Shown here piece by piece: positions 31,201 to 43,529 of a stretch of 64,000 nt of DNA; positions within the stretch are counted from its first letter, which is position 1; each line of letters starts with the position of its first letter. The translations under genes were made by a program, and so were the position numbers. The notes below the pieces were generated by a model that was not told where the DNA came from, ran no database searches, and worked only from the letters and a program-made list of their open reading frames with translations. The stretch comes from Notamacropus eugenii (lineage: Eukaryota > Chordata > Mammalia > Diprotodontia > Macropodidae): positions 356,838,128 through 356,902,127 of the forward strand of contig NC_092873.1 in NCBI RefSeq assembly GCF_028372415.1. The letters are read 5' to 3'.

Positions 31201-33034
31201 TCTTTGAATACCCATACACCCTCAATTCATATGTATACTATATGCATACATATTCGTTTATTCATTCAACAAGAATTTATTTATCATCTACTTTGGGCCA
31301 CGCACTATCCTGGGGGCTGGGAATATAAATATAAAGTAGTGGTCCTCTCTTATTTGGATTTTTTTTTAATGAAAGAGGCAGAAAAAGACCATTTGTGTGA
31401 AAAAGAAAAGCAGCTTGAGAGGAAACACAGATGATTCGGAGAGAAACTGAATGAAAGTAGTCCACTTGGAGGCAAGAGTATTGACTGATGGTGAAAATGG
31501 TGACAGGACATTGTTTCCCAGCACCTTGTTTGCATGCAATTATATTTAAGATTATGGTACTTATAGCTGGGAAATTTTGAATCAAAAAATTGTTTGAAGA
31601 TTGTGGGGAAATTGCATATTGACTGTTACCTATTTTATAGAAATATGGATTTGGGATTTCTTAATCTAAGATTGCTCTGAATTCCTACATGCAAAGAGGT
31701 CTCACTTTTATCCAGGAAGGACATGAGAAACCAGGGAATTAGAAGGGAGAAGCTGACATTAGAATCTACCTACAGAAGCTAACTGAACTGAAAAGTTGAC
31801 ATTGGCAGAGCAGAGGATATAATAGCAATTCCTTTGATCTGACATCAGCTGAGATCAGAGGACCAGGCTTTGCAGTTGGGATATGAAACTGACCTGAGGG
31901 GGTGGGGTGGGGAAGCTCTGACGCTAGGAGTTGATTGGAGAAAACAGAAGCCTTTTCTAACTAGGCAAAGACTGCTTTGCTCTCTAGCACCACCCACAGC
32001 TTGAGAGAGGGAAAATATTTTAGAGATTTTCTTGTGTTGCTCTGTGGAGAACTTCTAAAGAAGAGTGCCTTTTCTACCAATGAAGTTAATCAATTACGTT
32101 CCAGTTTATAGCCTCAGATAATTCCTAGGGGTGGGGATGAGTGGAATGCAACTGTGAAGTTAAGCAACAACCCCAGAGTCACATAACTAATATGTGTCAA
32201 GTGTAAGACTTGTCAACCCTTTATATCACACTTCTTCTCTAATTAAAAAATATATGCATGCAGATATAATCCTGCAGTAAAGTCCTACTCTGAACCTGGC
32301 CTGTGGCATGGAGGTAACCATTGATTCTTTAAGACTGTGCCAGAGGAGTACAAGTTCTGACAGATCCTACTTTACTGGAAATACAGACCCAATGAAGAAA
32401 TGTTTATCTGTTGTTCAAAGAAACATCTACAAATTGGGTGAGATTCATCACCAGATTAGTCCTAGGTTAATGATTTTTTTGGCTACAGTGATTCTCAAAG
32501 ATCAAGTGCAATTTATGGAAATGTTCCAATTTGCAGTGGTGTAAAAAATACTTAATGTGTAGAATTACACATTTCTGACTTACAGAACTATTATAGAAAA
32601 TTTTAAGGATTAGAGTATTGTTGTTACAACAGCCTAATGAGATAATTTTCAACACAAATTGTACTACTATCCAGATCATGTGTTTATGATTAAGATACTC
32701 ACTGCCATGTGGGGTCATCATACCCTAATTAAAAGTTCAGATTTTTGAAAGGTAAGTCAACTCCTAGAAAGATGAATGCAAAATTAAATGTCTACTATGA
32801 TGCTAAACATTTTGTGATTATTATTTTCTTATATCATAATAATCTCTCTATTTAATTTTCTACTCTACTCCTCAGGAAATGGCCTTACATACCTAGAAAA
32901 TTAATTCCATCAAGGATAATTATCCTCAAATTCTTTGATTTCAACTTCAAAATATATTCCAGCATTATACCTTCATCTCTATTGTAGAATTTCCTCTTTT
33001 CATTTCTATCTTACAGGAAGAAATGCCTCTCTGT

Positions 33035-33300
33035 ACCTCTTTCCAAAGTTTTGAAAATCAACTAAGAGAGGCAGAGGAAAAATTGGGAAGAGAAATGAGA
33101 GTGATTCAAAAAAATCATGAAAAAAAGATTTAACAGCTTGATAAAGGAGGCACAAAAAATACTGAAGAAAATAATTCCTTAAAAAAACCAGACCAAGCCA
33201 CATGATCAATGAGGCACAAAAACAGCAAGGAGAAGAATTCACTGAAAAGCAGAATTGGCACAAAAATTCACTGAAAAAAACAACTCCTTGAAGAGTAGAA
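33035..33300 (+). mobile_element. L1 ORF1 fragment, inverted relative to its neighbour
   Basis: Plus-strand ORF1 coiled-coil: agaggcagaggaaaaattgg, gaaatgagagtgattcaaaa. It abuts, tail to tail, the minus-strand ORF1 piece that begins at about 33302. Confidence 0.65.
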
Positions 33301-33301
33301 T

Positions 33302-33579
33302 TAGTTGATTTTCAAAATCCTTTTCCAGCCCTTCTATGATCTGAGACCAATGAACATTTTTTTCTTGGGGCTTTGGATATAGCAGCTTTGACTTTGTTAT
33401 CTTTTGAGTGTGTGTTTTGATCTTCTGTGTCACCATAGTAACATTCTATGGTCTGACTTTTTTCTTTTGTTTGCTCATTTTTCTAGCCTATTACTTGCCT
33501 TTTAACTCTTTGTTAAAGTAGGGCATTGCTTCTGGACTGGAGGATGCACTGTCCTAAACTTCAGGGATTTTGTGCAACT
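33302..33579 (-). mobile_element. L1 LINE, antisense: ORF1 start and end of 5' UTR (left part of an interrupted copy)
   Basis: Minus-strand ORF1 start (atgagcaaacaaaagaa), then N-terminal coding sequence as at 24488. The upstream sequence gttgcacaaaatccctgaag continues at 36175 beyond the inserted element. Confidence 0.75.
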
Positions 33580-36174
33580 CTTTTCTTTTCTTTCCTTGTC
33601 TTTCCTTTCCTTTCCTTTTCTTTTTAAACTTTATTTTCAATTTTTGACATTCAAGTCCACAAATTTTTGGATTTCAAATTTTTTGTCCATTTCTCCCATC
33701 CTCCCACTCCAGGACAGCTTGTATTTTTGACTACTTTTTCCTCCAATCTACCTTCCCTTCTATTAACCCTACCCTCCATTATCTCCTTCCCTTCTATTTT
33801 TCTGCAGGGCAAGATAAATTTTCTATACCCCATTGCCTATATATCTTATTTCCTAGTTGCACATAAAAAAACAATTTTTAACATTCAATTATAAATATTT
33901 GAGTCTCACATTCTTTCCCTTCTTCCCTCCCCACTCATCCTCACTGAGAAGGCAAGTAATTCTATATAGATTATACATGTGTAGTCATGCAAAACACTTC
34001 CATAACAGTCATATTATGAAAGACTAACTATATTTCCCTTTATCCTGTTCCACCCTTCATTTATTCTATTCTCTCCTTTGACTGGCCCCTCTATCAAAGT
34101 GTTTGTTTCCTATTACCCAAATCTGCCATCCCTTCTATTATCCCTCCTTTCTTATCCCCTTCCCCTCTGCTTTCCTTAGGGTAAGACAAATTGTATGTTA
34201 TTCCTGAAACCAAATCCAATGAAAGTAAGGCTCACTTATTCCCTCTCACCTTCCCTTTCTTTCCCTTCATTGTAAAAGCTCTTTCTTGCCTCTTTTATGT
34301 GAAATGATTTACTACATTCTCCCTCTCCCTTTCTTTTTCTTCTAGTATATTCCTCTCAACACTTAATTTTCTTTTCTAGATATCATCCTTTTATCTTCAG
34401 CTCACTCTGTGCCCCCCTCTATATATTTACATACATATACATACACATACACATATACATATATATTTCCTCCAACTATCCTAATGCTGAGAAAGGTTTT
34501 ATGAATTACAAATATAATTTTTCCATATAGGAATGTAAACAGTTTAACTTTAATAAGTCCTTGATAGTTTCTTTTTCCTTTTTACCTTTTCATGCTTCTC
34601 TTCAATCTTGTATTTGAAAGTCAAATTTTCTATTCACCTCTGGCATTTTCAACAAGAATGCTTGGAAGCCCTCTATTTCACTGAAGTTCCATTTTTCCCT
34701 GTAAAGTATTATACTCAGTTTTGATGGGTAGGAGATTCCTGGTTTTAATTCTATCTCCTTTGACCTCTGGCATGTCATACTCCAAGCCCTTTGAACCCTT
34801 AGTGTAGGAGTTTCTAGATCTTGTGTTATCCTAATTCTGTTTCCACCATACTTGAATTGTTTTTTTCTGGCTGCTTGTAATATTTTCTCCTTGATCTGGG
34901 AACTCTGGAATTTGGTTATAATATTTCTAGGAGTTTTCCTTTTGAGATCTCTTGCAGGAAGTGATCAGTGGATTCTTTCAATTTCTATTTTATCCTCTGG
35001 TTCTAGAATATGAGGGCAATTTTCCTTGATAATTTCTTAAAAGCCTATATCTAGGCTTTTTTTTTTATCTTGGCTTTCAGGTAGTACAATAATTTTAAAA
35101 CTATCTCTCCTGGATCCATTTTCCAGGTCAGTTGTTTTTCCAATGAGATATTTCACATTGTCTTCAATTTCTTCATTCCTTTGTTTCTGTTTTATAATTT
35201 GCTGATTTCTCATAGTCATTAGCTTCCATTTGATCCATTCTAATTTTTGAGGAATTATTTTTTTCAGTGAGCTTTTGAACCTCTTTTTTCCATTTGGCCC
35301 ATTCTGCTTTTTAAGACATTCTTCTCCTCATTGGCTTTTTGGACCTCTTTTACCATTTGTGTTAGTCTGATTTTAAAGGTGTTATTTTCTTCAGCATCTT
35401 TTTTGGTTTCCTTTAGCAAGGTTTTGACTCGTTTTTCATGATTTTTTTGCATCACTCTCATTTCTTTTCCCAATTTTTCCTCTACTTCTCTTACTTGATA
35501 TTCAAACTCTTTTTTGAGCTCGTCCATGGCCTGAGACTAATTTATATTTTTCTTGGGGGCTTTGGTTGAAGGAGCTTTGGCTTTGTTGTCTTCTTTTGGT
35601 TGTATGTTTTGATCTTCCTCGTCACCAATGATGTAAGAAAATGCCTCTTCACTAAGAAAGCAGGAATCTATACTCTATTTCATATTTTCCCACTGTTTGC
35701 TCATTTTCCCAGACAATTACTTGACTTTTCAACTCTTTATTAAGTGGAGGTCTCCAGAAACAGCCTCTGCTTTGGCAGTGACTGGGGCCAGGGCTTAGGC
35801 TGGACTACACTCTCCTCTCAGCCAGGTGAGAGACTCTTCCCACTGACCTTCAAAGTTGTCTTTGGTGTTTATGGGTTGAGAAGTCAAGAAACTGCAGCAG
35901 GTACCAGTGATTCAGCTCCCCAAGGACTGCTCCAGCTCCATCTGCACCAGTGTGGCCCATGGTGAACTGCACTCTGCTCCCAGTCCAGTGTGATAGACCC
36001 CTTCCTTTGACCTTCCAGATTGTCTTTGGCTGTAAATTTGCTCCAGTCTGTCATTTTGTGGCTTCTTCTACTCTAGAATTTGTTTAGAATCAATTTTTAC
36101 TGGTTTTTGAGAGGTCTGGGGAACAGTTCTAGAAAGTTCTTGCTTCTACTCCACCATTTTGGCTCCATCCCTAC
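33580..36174 (-). mobile_element. Full-length L1 derivative with ORF1 but no ORF2 (HAL1-like)
   Basis: Minus strand, in order: 5' start agggatggagccaaaatggt near 36172; 5' UTR to about 35707; ORF1 starting MSKQWEN at 35706, with coiled coil at 35264-35527 (MDELKKEFEYQVREVEEKLG), a middle part at 35037-35219, and the C-terminal RNA-binding region to about 34600. Then a long purine-rich spacer (pyrimidine-rich on plus, 33950-34450), an L1-type 3' UTR (gaaataagatatataggcaa) and an A/G-rich tail at 33580-33630. Nothing resembling ORF2 lies between. It is flanked by tgtgcaact (33571-33579) and tgtgcagct (36175-36183), 8 of 9 bases identical. The ORF1 frame has stops and frameshifts. HAL1 elements in mammals have this layout. 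Confidence 0.75.
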
Positions 36175-36945
36175 TGTGCAGCTGTATTCAGATACTTCTA
36201 GGGATCTGTAAGTTTTCAGTTCTTCCAAGGTGGTATCATCTAAGACAGATCTGTATAACTTGTAAACTTCTTTGGCCACAGATAGACTAGACTAGAGACA
36301 GACTGACTATGGCTGGTTGCTGTGGGGCACATGATATCTGTCCAAGATCCTTTGGTGGGTCACAAGTAGTCCATGAGCCATATGTTGTGCAGGCCTGATC
36401 TAAAGAGAGATGCTTGCTATTCTCTTGATCTGTGCTTTGGTCTGTGAGTGACCATAAGCACTCTTCTCTGCCCTGAAACTGTGACAAGGGTCCCTGATCC
36501 ACTGTGGCCCTCAAGCTTTGGTATGCTAGTGCTCCTCCTTGCCCTGGGACTGCCACCCAGGGCTATAACCTGGATCTGAGAATGAACCAAGCAAAAGTCT
36601 CCTGACCCCAGTGGTTGCAAAGAGTCCCCTGCTATTTCCTTCTGATCAATTGTTCAACCCCTTTATTGTTTGTGGGCTGAGAGCTCTAGAAGCAACCACT
36701 GCTGCTGCTGATTCAGTGGCTCCCAAGTGGCTCAGCCTGTGCTCCACTCTCACCCAGGTGAGACAAACCTTTCCTACTGACTTTTCAAGTTGTCTTTGGC
36801 TGTAAAATTATTTCACCCTGTCCTTTTGTTGGTTCTTCCACTTCAGGAATTGTTTTGTGAAATTATTTAAAGGTATTTTGAGGGGTTTGAGGGAGAGCTC
36901 TGGTAAGTTGATGCTTTTCTCTGCTTTCTTGGCTTCTCCTCCCCT
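36175..36945 (-). mobile_element. L1 LINE, antisense 5' UTR (right part of the interrupted copy)
   Basis: Minus-strand L1 5' UTR from about 36945 (ggaggagaagccaagaaagc) through aaaactgacttgaaaagtca-like sequence to ctgaatacagctgcaca, matching 23616-24420 in order. A non-L1 stretch at about 36290-36395 may be a hAT-type fragment. 36946-37500 shows only a MIR-like piece near 37210-37320. Confidence 0.7.
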
Positions 36946-37494
36946 GAGGTTTTCTCTTAAGGGCATTGGACTCAAGGAGCCTGGTCTTGCCTGTTTCTGG
37001 TAGAGTGGTGAACTTCGGGAAGAGTTTCTTCCTTTGACTATAACAGAAGTAAACTAGAGACATGATCTGGTCTGAGCAGGTCAAAACAGGATCCACTTTT
37101 CATGACATCTAACTTTCAGTGCTAGTGAAAAAGTGCATGTTGGCATTCCTTTATTCATAATTAAAGAGTGGAAGATTACTTTCTGGAAGCTTGACTCACA
37201 GGTGAAGGTCTACTTGAGTGAACATAGGGAAGTCACCTTATCCCTCTGAGTCTCAGTTATTTCATCTGTAAAATGAAAGGATTGGACTAGATGATCTTTA
37301 AAGTTCCTTCTACCTCAAATGAAAGATTCTTCATGGTAACATGGAAAGGAGTATGCATTTATAGTCAGAGCACTGGAGAGTCATCAGTCAGGGACCTTCC
37401 CTTCAGCTCGTTTATGCCTCAACCGATTCAGTCACTTCTGCCAATGCAGTCATTCCTGGGAGGTAGGTGCTATATTGTTAGCCATATTTCATAC

Positions 37495-37650
37495 ATGGGG
37501 CACAGGGGCTCTGGTCACAGTTCCAGGGCAGAGAAGAGTGTTTGTGGTCACTCAAAGACCAGACCACAGGCCAGGATAGTGGTGACCATACCTTGGATCA
37601 CACCACCTTAGAAGAACTGAGGACTTGCAGTTCTCCAGAACTAGCTCTGA
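37495..37650 (+). mobile_element. L1 LINE 5' UTR fragment
   Basis: ggtcacagttccagggcaga, tttgtggtcactcaaagacc and accaccttagaagaactgag align with 24235-24350. Confidence 0.65.
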
Positions 37651-38454
37651 AAAAAAAGTATTTGGCAAGAATGTAAGTTTTTTGGGGGTGGGGGAAGATA
37701 AGGCTAGAGATGTCTGTTCTGCCTCCCTAGAAACCACATAATATAGCCCCTGGCCACATGTGGTCCCTCTCTACACTTGAGATATTATTCCTTTACATGT
37801 GAGTCCTCTGTCCGGTAGGAATATAATTTTTGGTTGCTTATATTTTGTAAGATGTTTGGGGCTTTGAGGGCTAGATTTTTTCCTAAAAGCTGGGACAATT
37901 TACTTTTTGTGATTTCCTGAAATAAAACTCAGGAAAAAAAAACAGGCTTTTAAAAAATAATGACTTTAAAGGAGTCCAGTGATTCTTTGCACCAGTTCAT
38001 TGTGTTTCAAATGGAGCTAATTGACTAAGCCTTTAAACTCAAATCATTCTGGTTATCACTGAATGACCAATAATAGCTCCAGTCTGAGCCTCTCATTGTT
38101 TAGCTTTTGATGGGTTAGTTTGTTAGAAAGTGTTTTCCTTTCTGATCAGAAACTTTGAGGATCTTCATCCTATTACTTTTGTCATGGCAAATTAGGCCAT
38201 CTTTTGTCTCAATTCTTACCTAGCTTAGTATTGAATGGGTTTTGCCTCAGACTAACTAAGACCTGGGAAAGACTTTAGTTTAGAAAGGTCAAGGTCCTGA
38301 TTGTTGTGTTCTTGTACTACCAAAGCCATAGAATAACTTTTTCCTCATTCCCCAGATCACTCACCTAATCTTGTCACTTTTTCTTTTTTCCCTGTTTCTA
38401 GCATCTAGCCTATCCTTACCATTTTTATTATTTTCACCATAGGATTATCTTATG

Positions 38455-38605
38455 TCTGAATTGTTGAGAAGGCCTTCTAATTAGCCTTTCTGCCTCCAGT
38501 CTCTTCCCCCTCCAATCCATTCTGCAACTTGCCACCATATTTACCTTCCTAAAACTAGGACTTTGATTCTAATGGTTCTTCAATTGGAGCATGTCAAAGG
38601 ATAGG
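38455..38605 (+). mobile_element. L2 LINE, first part of an interrupted copy
   Basis: ttctgcctccagtctcttcc and cacttgcc-type pattern followed by cttcctaaaactaggactt. It probably continues at 39785-39930, 40405-40500 and 40920-41115. Confidence 0.5.
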
Positions 38606-38859
38606 TTAGTCTAAAGACTGAGACAAAGATGTTTATAATGAAGAGCATTTAATATGATAAATTAGACCATTATAGACTCTCCATGAGGTCCTACATTGGA
38701 CAAAAAGTCATTCTGTACATCTATTTATTAGTTCTTTCTCAGGATGCAAATAGCATCTTCCTTCATAGGTCCTTTGCAATTAATTTGGGTGTTTATAATA
38801 GTCAAAATGACTTAGTCACTTAAAGTTGTTCTTGAAACAATATTGCTATTACTATATAC

Positions 38860-39705
38860 AGTATTCTCCTGGATTTGCTCATTTTGCTTTTCATTATTTC
38901 ATGCAAATCTATTCATGTTTTTCTAAAATTATTGAGCTTATAATTCCTTATAACACAGTACTATTCTATCCTGACCATATACTCCAACTTGTTCTACAAC
39001 TTGACAGGCGTCCCTGTAATTTTCAGGTCTTTGTCACCACAAGGAGAGCTGCTATAAATGTTTTAGAACGAACATACACGTTCTTTTCCTCTTTCCCTAA
39101 TCATCTTTGGAAATAGACCATATAGTAGTATTGCTGGGCCAAAGGGTATAGGTAATTTAATAACTCTTCAGGTATAATTGCAGATTGCTCTCCAAAATCG
39201 TTGGATCAGTTCTTAGTTCCCCCAACAGCGATGTTCCACAGCCCCTCCAACACTTACCACTTTCCCCTTCAATCATTTTATCTAGTCTGATAGACATAAA
39301 ATGATGTTGTTTTAATTCACATTTCTCTGATCAATTAGAGCATTTTTATATGACTATAAATTGTTTTAATTTCTTCATTAGAAAACTGCCTGTTCATGTT
39401 CTTTGACCACTTGTCAGTTGGGGAATGACTCATATTCTTATAGATCTGACAAAGTTCTTTATATATTTGAGATGTGATACCTTTATCTGAGAAAGTGTCT
39501 ATAAAATTTTTCTCCCTCTTCCCCCCCAATTTTCTGCTTTTCTTCTGACCTTGGATACATTTGTTTAATGTGCACAACCCTTTTTAATTTTATTGAAATT
39601 ATCCTTTTTACATCTCATATTGCTTTCTGTCTCTTGTTTATTCATAAATTATTTGCTTTTCCACAAAAATAATATGTATTTAAAAAAAGTGAATTGCAGC
39701 GGTCC
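38860..39705 (-). mobile_element. L1 LINE, ORF2 C-terminal part and 3' UTR
   Basis: Minus-strand frame 39335-39577 reads NFIDTFSDKGITSQIYKELC then HSPTDKWSKNMNRQFSNEEI, the same region as 9900-10060. Further left are the Cys/His region (ccccctccaacac-type antisense) and the 3' noncoding stretch. It lies between L2 pieces. Confidence 0.85.
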
Positions 39706-39784
39706 TAGTTTAATTGATTCTTTACCTTGTGAGCTGTCTCATGTGCTCTTTTCTTTGTCTCAAAATATTTTTATTCTCTCTTTA

Positions 39785-41115
39785 TCTCCAAAACCTTCAG
39801 AAAAAGCCCATTGCCTATTCAACAAAGTACAAATTTCTCAGTTTGATATTCAAGACCTTCCACAGTATAACCCACATCTAACTTTTTATCTGTATTTTCC
39901 ATTAAATGTATATTTGCGATCTACATTGCATATACACTAGTTTAATAGGATTGTGGATTTACATTTGGAAGAGACCTTAAATATTATCTCTTCCAACTTT
40001 CATTTTATTTATAGATGCATACACACACTGACAGAGACAGTGAGACACACACACACACACACACACATACACACAGAGTGATGAACATTATTAGACACTT
40101 ATTATGTTCTAGGTACTGTGCTAAGTGCTGGACCAGACAATCCCTGCTCTCAAGGAGCTAACACTGCAATGGGGGAAGACATATAAGAGGAGTTAGAAAG
40201 GGAGTACATGGGGTAAAGTAGCCAGTGAGGGAAGTGGGCAAGATGGCAGGGACTTTTGATGATGTGGTTGTTCTGGGTAAAGATTCCTCTTAGTAGACCT
40301 GATGATGAAGTCATCCTGGCTTGGGGAGAGGGGAGGAAGCAACACAGTCAATGTTGAAGGTAGAGGTAGAGCCAGACATAGAGTGTGCAGGGAGCAATGA
40401 TGAGAAAATCTTGTCTACCCTTTAAGGTCTAACCTCAAGCCTATATCCTCCATGAAGTTCTCCTTCCTTCCTTCAGAGATATCTCCAAGTAACTGTCTTT
40501 CTCTGAATTTATATAGCATTTTTATATTCTATCTATCTATCATCTATCTATCTATTATCTATCATCTATCTATCCACACATCTATCTATATCTATAACTA
40601 TATATCTATATCTGCATTTGTATCTGTATCTGTATCTGTATCTATATCTATTCTCACATAGAGATAGGGACTATATCAGGCATTTCATTGGTACAGGGAA
40701 TTTTCAGGTGAGGAAACTCTCTCTATCAATGCAGCTCCATATATTTCTGCAATATACAGTCTTAGAGAGCTGCCTAGAGCATTGAGATTAAGCAACAAAC
40801 CGAGAGTCACACAACCAGTAAGTATCACAGATAGTACTTTACCCCAGGTCTTCCTGGATTTGAGGATGACTCTATCTGCTGTCCACACTTTCTCCCATAT
40901 TTTTATCACTTACTGCCTTAAATATAATTATTAATATGCACATCTGATTTAATTACTGGACTATAATCTCCTCAAGGGCAGGTTTAGTCTTATTTGTCTT
41001 TTTGAAAATTAATTTTGAGTGTCTTGTTCATCTTTGTTTCTCCCAGTGCCTAGTGTTCTATGCCTAACACTTGTTTTCACTCTGCAAATAGGTACTTAAT
41101 AAATGTATGTCAATT
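39785..41115 (+). mobile_element. L2 LINE pieces (39785-39930, 40405-40500, 40920-41115)
   Basis: ttcaagaccttccacagtat, ctccatgaagttctccttcc and atctcctcaagggcaggttt ... aggtacttaataaatgtat follow L2 order. Between them lie a (CA)n at 40045-40072, a MIR-like piece near 40080-40200, a tetranucleotide repeat at 40530-40660 and a minus-strand SINE near 40700-40900. Confidence 0.55.
40530..40660 (+). repeat. (ATCT)n / (TATC)n microsatellite
   Basis: Runs of atct with tatctg and tgtatc variants. Confidence 0.9.
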
Positions 41116-42165
41116 AAATAAACATGTTGATTACACGAGTGAAAGAATTAACATTAGAACTAAAAGTATGCCTGGAGCTTAGTTGCTCAGACTTTCTTTT
41201 CATTTCTTGTGGTGCTCCAGTTTCCTTTTTTCCCCCATGAATGTATGTAGGTGGGGAGAGGGCCTGCGTAACTCATTCTGTGGAGTCCCTCTCCAAGAAT
41301 CCAAGGTGGGCATGTGTGGAGAAGTCCTCTTCTTTTCTTCAAGTGTGACTGCAGGAAGCTCTATGTTCCAGAGAGATACATTAGAATGTGAGATATTTCA
41401 GAACAGAGATCGTCTTTCTACTTTTCTTTTAATCTTCGGCTCATAGCTCAGTGCCCAAGTTAGCAAATGCTTAATGTATGTTTGTTGTTGACTGAGACAC
41501 CATGAAGAGCATATGTCTGCCCTATAACCATGATGATTTGTTGATTCTTGGTTCCCTACTTTACTCCCTGGTTTTCAGTGGCATCTATTGTACCAATTTC
41601 CTAACTTTTCCAGGTGCCTGACCTCCTGGCTCCCAACCAATGGTCCAAAAGTCAGGTTGCTTCCTTTGTTGCTTCCTGTCCAAGCTCAGTACCCAGTTTC
41701 TTCCTCATAAATAGACTATTTTCTAGTGCAGATGTTGGTTCCCTTTCTATTCCTGACCCTTGTTCCTGGAGCTCCCCCATCTGGGGCTTATTAGTATCTC
41801 ATTGTCCCAGTTATGAATGACCAGTGCCTTATGTAACACCTTTTTCTAGGGACAAGAACTAGGAACAAACTCTGGCCATCAATTCAGTCAGGCAGTACTA
41901 GAATGGACCCAATACTCTGGCTTCACTGTTTCTTGTTTTTCAAAATACTATATGCTGCTGTAAACTGAGACAGACCCCTATTAACAACTTCCATATAGAC
42001 AATAAAGACACAAATGAACTGATACCATGGGTGCTCAGGCATGTTCTGATCTCTTCCCTGCATTTGAATACCAATTTTGACCAGATATTCTTTCTTCAAT
42101 AAGTAGTACTTCTTTCCTCCTTCCTTTTCTCCTTCTTTCTTTCTCTCCTTTGTCCTTTCCTCCTT

Positions 42166-42265
42166 TTTCCTTCCTTCCTTCCTTCCTTCCTTCCTTCCTT
42201 CCTTCCTTCCTTCCTTCCTTCCTTCCTTCCTTCCTTCCTTCCTTCCTTCCTTCCTTCCTTCCTTC
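42166..42265 (+). repeat. (TTCC)n microsatellite, about 25 units
   Basis: Almost perfect ttcc repeat of about 100 bp within a wider pyrimidine-rich stretch (42090-42275). The Lys/Glu/Gly/Arg-rich minus-strand frame here is a by-product. Confidence 0.95.
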
Positions 42266-42704
42266 TTTCCTCTCTCTAGCTCATAGAGGTGGCAAGTATA
42301 GAGGCTACTCATGGATTGATCCCATTCTGATTGTCCTCGGAGTTTTGATCTGATATGTTTTCTGACACGGGACATTTTATCCCTACTCTGTTTTCTAACT
42401 TGGGCCAATTTGTTCCTCCTTAGGCAACCTGAGGATCACCCATTCTTGAAAGGCTTATATTAATACTAAACTTAGTGTAGACATCCCATAGGCTTAGACT
42501 ATTATATCCTAGAAGTCCTGAGCCTTGGACTCACTGGTAACAGGGATTACAGGCACCAGCATACCCAGCAAGTAGCATTCTTTCTACTCACACAACCCAC
42601 AACCCAACCAAAGGCTCAGCCAGTCTGCTTTATTAAATCACTCATGCACTAGTCCTCATTGTATGTCATGATACTATTAAATATCCTTGAAGAAACTTCT
42701 AGGA

Positions 42705-43487
42705 GCAGAGTTAATATGACAGAGTAGGGTAAGCTCTTCCAACATTCCCCTCCAAACAACTTTAAAATAAGCCCTCAAATCAAACTCCAGAGCACCATAG
42801 CAAACAAAAGGTCAAGGTGAAACATTTTTCTAGCCCAAAAAAACTTGGGAAGTCAAAGGAGAGATATGCAGTAGTGGCATGGGGGATGAGCTGTAGCCCT
42901 CATGAATGCAACACTAGTTGCTGGGACTTGCTGTTGCTGTGCCAACAGCAGCATCAGCATCAGCAACTTTGGGATCTCTCAAGCCACGTGTGGTGAGGGG
43001 ATTAGGCAACTGGTCAGAAAGAAATCAAAGAAGATCCATGTGCTTGCACTGGGTGCAGGTTCAGATGCTGTTTGTCAACTCCATTATCTATAACACCTTT
43101 CAGATCAAAATTCAAGGGCAAAGAGGACCACTTTTGGTCATGCAGGAGCAGGGACCTTGAGGAGCAGTATTCTTTTTGATAAAAGGGATCAGGTACCTTA
43201 AGGAACAATATTGTTTATGATCCCAAGAGAACAGGGGCCCTGAGAAGAGTATCACTTCTGCTTCCAAGGGAGCAGGGACCTCATACAAATCTGAACTAGA
43301 GTCAAATGCAGAATCTTTGAAGGAGGATCTACTTTGTCTCAAGAAAAATCACAATGAAGTAAACAGGTGGGGTGGGGGGAGGGGCAGCCTAAATTAAATG
43401 AATGGCCAAATTAACCTGATGGAACCAGGAGCAGAACTCAACTTTAACATAAAGTTCAAAGTCAAGAAGTAGACTGGAAGAATGAGC

Positions 43488-43529
<42 letters not shown>

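Noticed and set aside
41923-42408. 161-residue Lys/Glu/Gly/Arg repeat protein
   Set aside because: It is the antisense translation of the (TTCC)n microsatellite, with no conserved flanks.
42902-43342. Short frames in both orientations as possible small genes
   Set aside because: They fall in the 5' UTR of a defective L1 copy.
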